Positions 56,361-64,000 of a stretch of DNA of 64,000 nt are shown in pieces. A program made the position numbers and the translations under genes. The notes beneath the pieces were generated by a model, which searched no databases, was not told the origin of the DNA, and saw nothing but the letters and a program-made list of their open reading frames with translations. This DNA is from Alphaproteobacteria bacterium US3C007. GTDB taxonomy: Bacteria > Pseudomonadota > Alphaproteobacteria > Rhodobacterales > Rhodobacteraceae. The stretch's first letter is position 1; each line of letters opens with the position of its first letter. Location of the stretch: NCBI GenBank assembly GCA_034423775.1, contig CP139918.1, forward strand, positions 620,001-684,000, read 5' to 3'.

Positions 56361-57263
56361 ATGCAAGAACTCTGGAAACTTACCGCCTCACCCCGCCATT
56401 TACTGGTGTTTGAATCCGCCGCGCGTTGTCGATCATTTACCAAGGCCGGATCTGAGCTGAACGTCTCTCAACCTGCGATTAGCACCGCGATCCGGCAACT
56501 TGAGGCGGCCTTAGGCGTCACCTTATTTCACCGACAGCATCGGCAGGTCACATTGACCCCCGCGGGCGAACATTTGTTTCGTGATGTCGCTGCGGGATTT
56601 GAGCGTATTTTAGAGAGCGCGCGCAATCTAAGCGCCCAAGGTCAACGCAATTACGTGACGCTGAGCGCCTCAACCGCTTTTGCAAATTATTGGATGGTAC
56701 CCCAGCTTAGTGCGTTTCATCAGGCCCATCCGTTGATCGATCTACGCTTGCAAACCTCGGATCGCGAGCCCGATATCGATGGGGAAGGGATCAGTCTGGC
56801 GATACGCCGTGGCAATGGAAACTGGGCTGGTTGCAGCAGCTATTTGCTGGCGCAGGAAGTTATTTTCCCAATTGCAGCCCCCAGCGTGATGCAGGCGGCT
56901 CAGCCCCTGAAACGCCTTTCAGAGCTGGCCATGCAACCGCTTATTCACCTAGAAGAGCCGATCCGTGAACGGCCCGGTTGGGCGCAATATTTTGCCGCCT
57001 TCAATATCCAAATTCCAACATTAACCGGCGGGTTACGTTTGAATGATTATGCTTTGGTGCTGCAAGCAGCGATGGCCGGCGAAGGCTTTGCCTTTGGCTG
57101 GCGACACGTTACGCGGGCATTGATCAACGCCGATCTGTTGGAAGCGCACTCAGAATGGGCCTGGCATACAGGCATGGGGTTTTATCTGGTCTGGTCCAAC
57201 TTACGCCCCCTTTCAGAAAAGGCAGCGCTGACACGCGACTGGCTGATTGAAGCCGCCGAATGA
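56361..57263 (+). CDS. LysR-family transcriptional regulator, GcvA-like
   Basis: 300 residues. The winged helix has HLLVFESAARCRSFTKAGSE and LNVSQPAISTAIRQLE, and the effector domain has STAFANYWMVPQLSAFHQAH and a GcvA-like IRRGNGNW. It is divergent from the MttB-homologue gene, with 92 AT-rich bases between them, the usual layout for a LysR regulator acting on its neighbour. Its ligand is unknown; a methylated amine or related compound would fit the neighbours. No clean T-N11-A site was found in the gap. Confidence 0.88.
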   Translation: MQELWKLTASPRHLLVFESAARCRSFTKAGSELNVSQPAISTAIRQLEAALGVTLFHRQHRQVTLTPAGEHLFRDVAAGFERILESARNLSAQGQRNYVTLSASTAFANYWMVPQLSAFHQAHPLIDLRLQTSDREPDIDGEGISLAIRRGNGNWAGCSSYLLAQEVIFPIAAPSVMQAAQPLKRLSELAMQPLIHLEEPIRERPGWAQYFAAFNIQIPTLTGGLRLNDYALVLQAAMAGEGFAFGWRHVTRALINADLLEAHSEWAWHTGMGFYLVWSNLRPLSEKAALTRDWLIEAAE

Positions 57264-57315
57264 TGCACCATGAAGACAGGCGCAAAGGCACGCAATAGCG
57301 GGCGCTGCTCAAAGC

Positions 57316-58485
57316 CTAAAAAGAAACCCAAGCGCCGGTTTGAGCCGAGTGCACGGCGGCTTCCACAAATTCCATACCGCGTTTGCCATCCAATAAACTT
57401 GGCGGCGCAATCAGGTTTTCCGGCAAGGTCACACCGCGGCGACGCGCATCAATTGCAATCGCAAATTCCAAATATAAATTGGCCCAAGCATCGCTCAGCG
57501 CTTCGGGGTGCCCACGCGGCATGCGCAGCAGATTTTCAACGGCCGGATAAATGCCTGCCCCATGGCCGCGGGTTAATATTTTTTCTGGCTGACCAACCGC
57601 CCGGTAGCACAAGCTTTCAGGGATTTCCTGACACCAGTCAAGGCTGGCCTTTGATCCGCAAAGACGCAAGCGCAACCCGCATTGGCTGCCCGCCATCGCT
57701 TGGCTGACCATCAAAGTTCCCGGAACGCCGCCTTCAAAGCGCAATTGCATAAAGGCAGTATCTTCCAGCGGCTTTGCCGCGCCGGTCACATGAAAATCAG
57801 CGCGCAGCGCTTCGATCTGCAGGCCGCTGGCAAAGCAGGCCAAATGCTCGGCATGGGTGCCGATATCGGCAACCGTAAAACTGCTGCCCGTTTGCGCCGG
57901 ATCCAAGCGCCAGGGGATATCCCCCGCCTGATCGGTTAAATCTATCGCCCAATCCTGAAAATATTCTACGTGAATTTGTCGCAACTCGCCCAGCTCACCC
58001 GCCCGCACCATCTCGCGCGCTTGGCGCAGCATAGGGTGGCTGGCATAGGCATAAGTCACCCCGAAAAACACCTTTGACTTTTCTTGTGCGGCGACCAAGG
58101 GCCCCAGCTCATCGAGCCGCGCGGTTACGGGCTTATCACTGATCACATCGATGCCCCGCGCCATGAATTCCAACGCCACGGGTGCGTGCAAATGGTTGGG
58201 CGTTACGATCGCCACAGCATCAATACCATCTGCGCGTTGCGCTTCTGCACGCGCCATCTCTTGGTAGCTTTCATAACAGCGATCTGCTGCCAAAAACCAC
58301 GCCTTACCAGCGGCTTTTGCGCGCTCTGCGTTGGATGAAAGCGCCCCGGCAACCAGCTCCCAACGGTTTGACAGCCGGGCTCCATTGGCATGCACCTCCC
58401 CGATAAGGCCCGCGCCGCCGCCCACCATGCCCAAACGCAAACGGCGGGGCATAGATCCGAATTTCTGAGGTATTTGAGCAGACAT
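57316..58485 (-). CDS. Gfo/Idh/MocA-family oxidoreductase
   Basis: 389 residues. The Rossmann motif is LGMVGGGAGLIGEVHANGA, the EKP-type lysine is in DVISDKPVTARL and the substrate region includes GDIPWRLDPAQTGSSFTVADIGTHAEH. Family members oxidise cyclitols and sugars with NAD(P). It is the last gene of the leftward iol unit, ten bases after iolB, so it is probably an inositol or scyllo-inositol type dehydrogenase; the exact substrate cannot be read. It converges on the LysR gene. Confidence 0.85.
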   Translation of the reverse strand: MSAQIPQKFGSMPRRLRLGMVGGGAGLIGEVHANGARLSNRWELVAGALSSNAERAKAAGKAWFLAADRCYESYQEMARAEAQRADGIDAVAIVTPNHLHAPVALEFMARGIDVISDKPVTARLDELGPLVAAQEKSKVFFGVTYAYASHPMLRQAREMVRAGELGELRQIHVEYFQDWAIDLTDQAGDIPWRLDPAQTGSSFTVADIGTHAEHLACFASGLQIEALRADFHVTGAAKPLEDTAFMQLRFEGGVPGTLMVSQAMAGSQCGLRLRLCGSKASLDWCQEIPESLCYRAVGQPEKILTRGHGAGIYPAVENLLRMPRGHPEALSDAWANLYLEFAIAIDARRRGVTLPENLIAPPSLLDGKRGMEFVEAAVHSAQTGAWVSF

Positions 58486-58494
58486 ATAAGCTTC

Positions 58495-59307
58495 CTATTT
58501 CGCCGAATCGCGCTGATAAATCCAATCATGATCCGGATCATTTTGAAAACGCCACTTGCGCAGCGGGCCCGCCATCACATTTAGGTAATACATCTCATAG
58601 CCATAGGGCGCGCCGCAAGGATGGTGGCCTTTGGGCACCAAAACCACATCCCCATCTTTTACCGCCATGGTTTCGTCTAAACTGCCATCTTCGGTATAAA
58701 CGCGCTGCACGCCAAACCCCTGAGACGGGTTTAACCGGTGATAATAGGTTTCCTCAAGATAGGTGATTTCAGGAAAATTATCGACATCATGGCGATGCGA
58801 GGGGTAAGATGACCAATTGCCCTGCGGCGTGAAGACTTCGGTCACCAAAAGGCTGCTGGCCACATCGCGCCCTTCCATGGCAATATTGTTCACATAGCGG
58901 GTATTGGCCCCAGCGCCGCGCGGCATGGTATCGATCCCCTCGGGGCCCAAGCGGGCGGCAGGATAGGTGCCGGTGCCCGGCGCGGTGCATATAGCCAGCA
59001 CGCAATCTGTGCTTGCGACTGCGCTCCACTCCTCGTTTTGGGGCACATAAAGCGCGTGCGGCGGCGTGCGTTCAAACACCGACATCCGATCCCCCATTTC
59101 GCCAAAATCCTGCCCACAAGCTTTCAGAGAAACCTTGCCTTCAACCACAACAAGAATGGCTTCATTGCCCGCGGTTTGTTCGGCCACCTTGTCCCCAGCT
59201 TTTAAGTGATAAAGCCCAAAGCCCACATAGGACCATCCTGCAGTTTCGGGCGTTACATCAAACACCTTCCCAAGGCGTCCCTTGGGTTTGATATGCAATT
59301 TGCTCAT
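58495..59307 (-). CDS. iolB: 5-deoxy-glucuronate isomerase
   Basis: 270 residues, a bicupin. It isomerises 5-deoxy-D-glucuronate to 2-deoxy-5-keto-D-gluconate in inositol breakdown. Signature segments are YVGFGLYHLKAGD, NYPSHRHD-type NWSSYPSHRHDVDNFPEITY, YYHRLNPSQGFGVQRVYTED and VPKGHHPCGAPYGYEMYYLNVMAG, with the metal-ligand His and Glu residues. The ATG at 59307 has a GGAAAG upstream; 59325 is a less likely start. Confidence 0.95.
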   Translation of the reverse strand: MSKLHIKPKGRLGKVFDVTPETAGWSYVGFGLYHLKAGDKVAEQTAGNEAILVVVEGKVSLKACGQDFGEMGDRMSVFERTPPHALYVPQNEEWSAVASTDCVLAICTAPGTGTYPAARLGPEGIDTMPRGAGANTRYVNNIAMEGRDVASSLLVTEVFTPQGNWSSYPSHRHDVDNFPEITYLEETYYHRLNPSQGFGVQRVYTEDGSLDETMAVKDGDVVLVPKGHHPCGAPYGYEMYYLNVMAGPLRKWRFQNDPDHDWIYQRDSAK

Positions 59308-59343
59308 GGCTTTCCTGCCTTTCATTCTGCCTAGATCCGGCGC

Positions 59344-60450
59344 TTAGGGCGCCGTATCAATCCATTGTTGATGCGCTGCGGCCTGCTGAATCGCCTCCAC
59401 GAGGCGTTGCACCCGCCAACCGGCGCGAAAATTGAACGGCTCGGCGGCTTGCCCGGCAAGCGCCTCGGCATATCCGGCAATTTCAATCGCTTTCAAATCA
59501 TTAAACCCGATTTGATGACCGGGTGCGACGCAAAACTGCCCATAAGGGGGATGCGTCGGCCCTGCTTCGATGCGCCGAAACCCACGTTGTCCAGGTTTGT
59601 CATTGGCATTGTAAAAATGTAGCTCGTTGAACCGCTCCTGGCTGAAATGCAGCGCGCCCTTTGATCCATAAACTTCAAAATCATGCTGCATGCTGCGCCC
59701 TGTCGCGCACCAATTTGCCTCAATACTGCCAGTGATACCGCTGTCAAAGCGCAAAAATGCATGCGTAACATCATCTACTTCGATTGTGCGCCTCTGCCCA
59801 GAGGCATCGCGGCGTTCAGGGATCAAAATATGGCTATTGCCCATCACTTGCGCGATCGGGCCCAAAAGAAACTCTGCCGTGGCCAATGCGTGACTGCCAA
59901 TATCTGCCAAGGCACCGCCACCGGCAGGCTCGTGGCGAAACGTATAGGGGCCAGCCGGATCCGACATATAATCTTCGGCATGGACGCCGCGGTAAGAATA
60001 AATCTCACCCAATTCACCAGCTAGAATCATCTCACGGGCCAAGCGAAGCATTGGATTCATTAGGTAATTAAACCCCACTTGCGTTTTAACGCCTGCGGCC
60101 TCTGCAGCTTCCGCCATTTCCAATGCATCGCAGGCCAAGGGTGCCAATGGCTTTTCGCAATAGACGTGTTTTCCTGCAGCGATTGCGGCCAATGCCATTT
60201 CTTTGTGAAGCGCGTTCGGGGCTGTAATATCTACGATATCAATCGAAGGGTCGCTGATCAAATCGCGCCAATTCTCGGTGGCCCGCTGAAACCCAAAGGC
60301 CGCGCGCGCAGCTTCTGCCAAGTCAAGCGTGGCATCTGCCAGAATATCCATTTCAAAGCTGACGGGCAGATCGAAAACACGCTCTGCAGTGGCAAAGCCA
60401 AACGCATGCGCTTTGCCCATAAACCCTGATCCAATCAAACCAACCTTCAT
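59344..60450 (-). CDS. Gfo/Idh/MocA-family oxidoreductase (inositol dehydrogenase-like)
   Basis: 368 residues. The dinucleotide fold is VGLIGSGFMGKAHAFGF and the family EKP motif is HVYCEKPLAP. The C-terminal domain has GGGALADIGSHALATAEFLLG and DDVTHAFLRFDSGITGSIEANW. Such enzymes oxidise cyclitols (myo-, scyllo- or chiro-inositol) or related sugars. It lies between iolB and the 2-hydroxyacid dehydrogenase gene, with gaps of 36 and 9 bases, so it is likely part of the same transcript. Confidence 0.87.
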   Translation of the reverse strand: MKVGLIGSGFMGKAHAFGFATAERVFDLPVSFEMDILADATLDLAEAARAAFGFQRATENWRDLISDPSIDIVDITAPNALHKEMALAAIAAGKHVYCEKPLAPLACDALEMAEAAEAAGVKTQVGFNYLMNPMLRLAREMILAGELGEIYSYRGVHAEDYMSDPAGPYTFRHEPAGGGALADIGSHALATAEFLLGPIAQVMGNSHILIPERRDASGQRRTIEVDDVTHAFLRFDSGITGSIEANWCATGRSMQHDFEVYGSKGALHFSQERFNELHFYNANDKPGQRGFRRIEAGPTHPPYGQFCVAPGHQIGFNDLKAIEIAGYAEALAGQAAEPFNFRAGWRVQRLVEAIQQAAAHQQWIDTAP

Positions 60451-60459
60451 TGCATTCTC

Positions 60460-61410
60460 CTAAAAGGGACCATTGACCACAAGATCCGGATTTAACGTTT
60501 CAGCGAAATAATCCAAAACATTCTGCACCGAAACCATGCCCATCCGTTCGGCGCATTCTTCGGTCAGACCAGCCGCATGCGGCGTGATAATCGCATTGTC
60601 CAGGCCAAATAAAGGATGATCATAAGAGGGGGGCTCAACCTCGAGCACATCCAAACCAGCAGCCCCCAAGCGACCTTCTTTTAAGGCTTGCGCCAAGGCC
60701 AGCTCATCAATCAAACCACCGCGCGCCGTGTTAACCACCACAGCATGCGCCGGCAATAATGCCAGTTCAGCCGCGCCCAATAATGGACCATCCGCTTTGG
60801 GAATATGCAGCGAAACCAAATCGGCCCGTGTCAAACCGGCCGAAATATCGGCCACCTGTTCGGCACCAGCAAATTGATCCGCACCTAGATAAGGGTCATA
60901 GGCCAAAACATGCACTCCGAAAGCCTTGGCCATTTGCGCCAAGTGCCGCCCAATGCGCCCATAGCCAACGATTAAAAGCGTTTTGTCGTAAAGCTCCCGT
61001 GGTTCAAACATATTACGCTGCGCCCAATCGCCAGCGCGAAACCCCGTGACCGATTTCACCAAACAGCGCGAGGCCGCCAAAAGCAGCAGCATCGCATGTT
61101 CGGCAACGGTGCGCGAATTTACATCTCCCACAATCGCCAAAGGAATACCGCGCTTGGTTAACGCCGGCACGTCAACCGCATCATAACCAACACCATGGCG
61201 GGAAACGATCTGCAAATCAGGCGCGGTTGCGATATGAGCCGCATTTAAAGTTTGCGTGCGCAGCACCAATCCCTGCGCCTTGGGCAGCAGTGGCAAATAA
61301 GCGGTGGGATCCGCATCGGGAACGTAATCGAACGAAACGCCTTCGGCGCTGTCCAGCACGCGCAGCGCCGAAGGATGTAATTTTCCCGCAACCAAAATAT
61401 GTTTCGTCAT
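60460..61410 (-). CDS. D-isomer-specific 2-hydroxyacid dehydrogenase (phosphoglycerate dehydrogenase-like)
   Basis: 316 residues. The NAD fold GYGRIGRHLAQMAKAFGVHV and the signature TARGGLIDELALAQALKEGRLGAAGLDV are clear, with Arg in SRHGVGYDAVD, Glu and the catalytic His in ITPHAAGLTEE. The ACT domain of SerA is missing. In this setting it could act on a 2-keto or 2-hydroxy product of cyclitol metabolism, but this is inference. The ATG at 61410 is preferred over an in-frame start at 61515. It is first in the leftward iol unit, facing the iolD promoter. Confidence 0.87.
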   Translation of the reverse strand: MTKHILVAGKLHPSALRVLDSAEGVSFDYVPDADPTAYLPLLPKAQGLVLRTQTLNAAHIATAPDLQIVSRHGVGYDAVDVPALTKRGIPLAIVGDVNSRTVAEHAMLLLLAASRCLVKSVTGFRAGDWAQRNMFEPRELYDKTLLIVGYGRIGRHLAQMAKAFGVHVLAYDPYLGADQFAGAEQVADISAGLTRADLVSLHIPKADGPLLGAAELALLPAHAVVVNTARGGLIDELALAQALKEGRLGAAGLDVLEVEPPSYDHPLFGLDNAIITPHAAGLTEECAERMGMVSVQNVLDYFAETLNPDLVVNGPF

Positions 61411-61508
61411 CGCAGTCTTTCTTTGTTGTTTCAATCGCTGCTTATGCAGGCCGAAATGAAGGGCGCGCCCCTCGTCAAAAGGCCAGGAAGGCCCGCTTTG
61501 AAATAAGC

Positions 61509-61526
61509 TTTGCAACCGGTTGCAAA
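61509..61526. promoter_or_regulatory. LacI-type operator palindrome in the iol intergenic region
   Basis: TTTGCAACCGGTTGCAAA is a perfect 18-bp palindrome with a central CG, matching the LacI-family pattern TGNAANCGNTTNCA exactly. It lies 99 bases before the 2-hydroxyacid dehydrogenase ATG (61410) and 124 bases before iolD (61650), so it could act on both divergent promoters. No LacI-type gene is in the window. Confidence 0.65.
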
Positions 61527-61649
61527 ATTAGTATCTATGGGAACGAAAGAGCGCAAGTTACAATTCAGAACTGCGCTATTTTCCTGCAGGCCGCTTGTTT
61601 GGAGCCCGCCGTAAAATAGCGTTACTTTGACCATTTTGGGAGAGAAAAT

Positions 61650-63497
61650 ATGGCCGCAAACACAATCAGATTGACGATGGCGCAGGCTGTTGTTCGATAT
61701 CTGTGCAATCAATTCACCGAGATTGAGGGCGAGCGCGTGCCACTCTTTGCAGGCGTGTTCGGAATTTTCGGGCATGGCAATGTGACCTGTTTGGCCGAAG
61801 CTTTAGAAGCGGTGCAAGATCAATTGCCAACGTGGCGCGGGCAAAACGAACAATCGATGGCGCTTGCCGCAATTGGCTATGCCAAGGCTAAGCGGCGGCG
61901 GCAATTGATGATCGCCACCTCCTCTGTGGGGCCCGGAGCCACCAATATGGTCACTGCGGCCGGCGTGGCCCATTCCAACCGTCTACCCGTGCTGCTGCTT
62001 TCGGGTGATACATTCTCCAACCGCCGCCCAGATCCGGTGCTGCAGCAAGTTGAGCATTTCAACAATCCAACCTTGACCGTGAATGAAAGCTTCAAAGCCG
62101 TTACCCGCTATTGGGATCGCATCACCCATCCCGAGCAGATCATCTCATCCTTCCCCCAAGCGATTGCCGCAATGCTCGATCCAGCCGATTGCGGGCCTGC
62201 CTTTATCGGCCTGTGCCAAGACACGCAGGAAATCGCTTTTGACTATCCAGCTGCGTTTTTTGAGCCCACGCTGCATCACATTCCGCGCGCGCGCCCCGAT
62301 TTACAGCAATTAGATAAGGCGATCGCAGCCCTAAAAGCCGCCAAGAAGCCCTTGATTATTTCAGGCGGCGGGGTGCGCTATTCATTGGCTGAAGAGATAT
62401 TGGGTAATTTTGCGCAAGCCCGCGGCATTCCGCTTTGCGAAACCATTGCCGGCAAAGGTGCCGTGCTGCACGAGCACCCCGCCTATGTCGGGGGCATCGG
62501 CGTAACCGGATCAGCATCTGCCAATACAATGGCCGCCGAAGCGGATGTGATTGTGGCGATAGGCACCCGACTGCAAGATTTCACCACCGGGTCTTGGACC
62601 AGCTTTAAAGCCGATGCTCAGTTTATCTCGATCAATGCAGCGCGCTTTGATGCCACCAAACACCGCGCCATCTCTGTGGTCGGTGATGCCCGCGAAAGCC
62701 TGCGTGAAATGGATGCGGCTTTGGGCGACTGGTCGGCCCCTAGCACTTGGATGGAGAAAGGCCGCGATGAAATGGCCAAATGGGACAGCTTGATTGATGA
62801 GCTGCAAAAACCCAGCAATGCGCATATACCCTCCTACGCGCAGGTGATTAAAGTGGTGCAAGACAATGCCAAAACAGAAGATCTGGTGATCACCGCGGCG
62901 GGCGGCCCTCCGGGTGAAGTGAATAAATGCTGGCGCGTCAAAGCCCCCAATACGGTAGACACCGAATTTGGCTTTTCGTGCATGGGCTATGAAATCCCCG
63001 CGGGTTGGGGCGCCGCAATGGCAGATGAAAACCGCACCCCCATCGTGATTATCGGCGATGGCACCTATATGATGATGAATTCGGATATTTATTCCACCGT
63101 GTTGAGCGGGCATAAAATTATCGTGATTGTGCCCGATAATGGCGGGTATGCGATCATCAACCGCCTACAGAATTACAAAGGCGGAGCCTCCTTTAACAAC
63201 CTGATCAAAGACAGCCGCGTGAAAGCGCCATTTTCGGTTGATTTTGCCAAACATGCCGAAGCCATGGGCGCTTATGGGCGCCGCGTGGAAACGCTGGGTG
63301 AATTGGATGAAGCCATGAAATGGGCCCAAGAAAATGACAAAACCACCGTTTTGACCATTCCCTCTGATGCTTATGAGTGGACCCCGGGGGATGCATCTTG
63401 GGATGTCGGCGTGCCTGAAATCTCCGCCCGTGACAGCGTTAATGAAGCGCGCAAAGACCATGATGCGATCCGCGCCAAACAACGTATCGGAGTATAA
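61650..63497 (+). CDS. iolD: 3D-(3,5/4)-trihydroxycyclohexane-1,2-dione hydrolase (inositol catabolism)
   Basis: 615 residues, ThDP-dependent. It opens the ring of the dione made by IolE. The N-terminal ThDP-binding domain has GIFGHGNVTCLAEAL and RGQNEQSMALAAIGYAKA with the catalytic Glu, then SSVGPGATNMVTAAGVAHSN. The C-terminal domain has the Mg/ThDP motif GDGTYMMMNSDIYSTVLSG. GAGAG precedes the ATG. iolE starts four bases after the stop, so the two are cotranscribed. Confidence 0.95.
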   Translation: MAANTIRLTMAQAVVRYLCNQFTEIEGERVPLFAGVFGIFGHGNVTCLAEALEAVQDQLPTWRGQNEQSMALAAIGYAKAKRRRQLMIATSSVGPGATNMVTAAGVAHSNRLPVLLLSGDTFSNRRPDPVLQQVEHFNNPTLTVNESFKAVTRYWDRITHPEQIISSFPQAIAAMLDPADCGPAFIGLCQDTQEIAFDYPAAFFEPTLHHIPRARPDLQQLDKAIAALKAAKKPLIISGGGVRYSLAEEILGNFAQARGIPLCETIAGKGAVLHEHPAYVGGIGVTGSASANTMAAEADVIVAIGTRLQDFTTGSWTSFKADAQFISINAARFDATKHRAISVVGDARESLREMDAALGDWSAPSTWMEKGRDEMAKWDSLIDELQKPSNAHIPSYAQVIKVVQDNAKTEDLVITAAGGPPGEVNKCWRVKAPNTVDTEFGFSCMGYEIPAGWGAAMADENRTPIVIIGDGTYMMMNSDIYSTVLSGHKIIVIVPDNGGYAIINRLQNYKGGASFNNLIKDSRVKAPFSVDFAKHAEAMGAYGRRVETLGELDEAMKWAQENDKTTVLTIPSDAYEWTPGDASWDVGVPEISARDSVNEARKDHDAIRAKQRIGV

Positions 63498-63501
63498 GCA
63501 A

Positions 63502-64000
63502 ATGAAAGCAAAGCTTGGCATCGCCCCGATTGCTTGGTGGAATGATGATCTGGAAGAGCTCAGCGATGATGTTTCGCTGGAAGAATGCCTGCGCCAAGCC
63601 AGCGAAGCCGGCTATAGCGGCATGGAAACCGGGCGACGTTTTCCAATGGATCCTGCGGTTTTGGGCCCCGTTCTTGAGCGCTACGGGATCTCGGTCTGCG
63701 GGGGTTGGTTCTCGGGGCTTTTGCTGAGCGGCGAGATCGAAGCCGAGAAAGACCGGATTGCCCCGCAACTTGAGCTGTTCAAAGCTATGGGGGCGCCCTG
63801 TATTGTTTATGGCGAAACCGCGGGTACAATCCAAGGCGATCAATCTGCACCGCTTGCCAGCAAACTGAAGCTGGATGAGGCGCAGATCAAAGAATATGGG
63901 CGCAAACTGACCGCGTTCGCCGAATGGTGCGCCGCGCAGGGCATGCCGTTGAGCTATCACCATCATATGGCGGCTCCGATCGAAACCGAGGCCGAATTAG
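63502..64000 (+). CDS. iolE: Inosose dehydratase (partial, runs off the window)
   Basis: 166 codons are visible from the ATG at 63502, roughly the first half of the family's usual size. The start KAKLGIAPIAWWNDDLEEL and the ASEAGYSGMETGRRFPMD segment are typical of IolE (AP endonuclease/xylose isomerase-like fold). Near the end are SYHHHMAAPIETEAEL, with His residues of the metal site. It dehydrates 2-keto-myo-inositol to the dione used by IolD. It follows iolD directly. Confidence 0.93.
   Translation, partial: MKAKLGIAPIAWWNDDLEELSDDVSLEECLRQASEAGYSGMETGRRFPMDPAVLGPVLERYGISVCGGWFSGLLLSGEIEAEKDRIAPQLELFKAMGAPCIVYGETAGTIQGDQSAPLASKLKLDEAQIKEYGRKLTAFAEWCAAQGMPLSYHHHMAAPIETEAEL

Noticed and set aside
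1..64000. CRISPR arrays, insertion sequences, phage genes, defence islands, rRNA or tRNA genes
   Set aside because: Reading the window showed no regularly spaced repeats, no transposase, integrase or phage-structural homologues, and no recognisable tRNA or rRNA sequence.

Overview
The window is a gene-dense chromosomal segment of about 53-54% GC. It most resembles a marine alphaproteobacterium of the Rhodobacterales (Roseobacter group). Support comes from the order accD-folC-zapE; the rsmB / heparinase-like / purH / lspA / DUF3035 / M16-M16 block; def-def-fmt; small proteins such as DUF1674 and DUF1523; a MbfA-type ferritin-VIT1 fusion; and an alphaproteobacterial SOS box. The moderate GC and the inositol, creatine and methylated-amine genes would suit a pelagic, Planktomarina-like lineage, but that placement is inference. 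No insertion sequence, prophage, CRISPR array, rRNA or tRNA gene was found.

Layout. 1-10.9 kb: the end of accD, folC, zapE, an MFS carrier, an alpha/beta hydrolase, an ornithine-cyclodeaminase homologue, a UPF0178 protein, an AEC carrier, mbfA, an acetyltransferase, then glutathione-dependent formaldehyde dehydrogenase with a cytochrome c'-type protein. 11-13.7 kb: a stand-alone imuB behind a good LexA box, and an isolated ureidoglycine aminohydrolase. 13.9-22.3 kb: a long leftward housekeeping block (rsmB, heparinase-like, purH, lspA, DUF3035/BamF-like, active and inactive M16 peptidases). 22.4-26.9 kb: DUF1674, then fmt with two deformylase genes, one of which has lost key catalytic residues; a PatB/MalY C-S lyase; a small response regulator. 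27-33.8 kb: two cobalamin genes, mltB and smc. 33.9-38.7 kb: an acetyltransferase, a small lipoprotein, a FadR-type GntR regulator, DUF1523, creatinase, and a LysR regulator with a near-ideal operator. 39.2-46.5 kb: rpe-redoxin-gph, gabD-like SSADH, a DMT exporter, truB and two small conserved proteins. 46.6-50.4 kb: a membrane-anchored RTX-repeat protein, rpsO and pnp. 50.8-57.3 kb: an aldehyde dehydrogenase, an FAD/GcvT-type dehydrogenase, a non-pyrrolysine MttB homologue and a divergent LysR regulator. 57.3-64 kb: an inositol-catabolic locus (iolB, iolD, iolE, two Gfo/Idh/MocA dehydrogenases and a 2-hydroxyacid dehydrogenase) split by an intergenic region that holds a perfect LacI-type operator.

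How the genes fit together. Creatinase (creatine to sarcosine plus urea), the sarcosine/dimethylglycine-dehydrogenase-like FAD enzyme, the corrinoid-dependent MttB homologue, cobalamin synthesis and formaldehyde oxidation could together serve the use of N-methylated osmolytes. They lie in separate transcription units, so this is a metabolic inference and not an operon. The iol genes would convert inositol through inosose, diketo-inositol and deoxy-glucuronate.

The most unusual observations are the deformylase paralogue with both the metal-ligand Cys and the catalytic Glu replaced, the orphan SOS-controlled imuB, and the MttB / FAD-GcvT / LysR unit. No wholly new defence or mobile system was seen.
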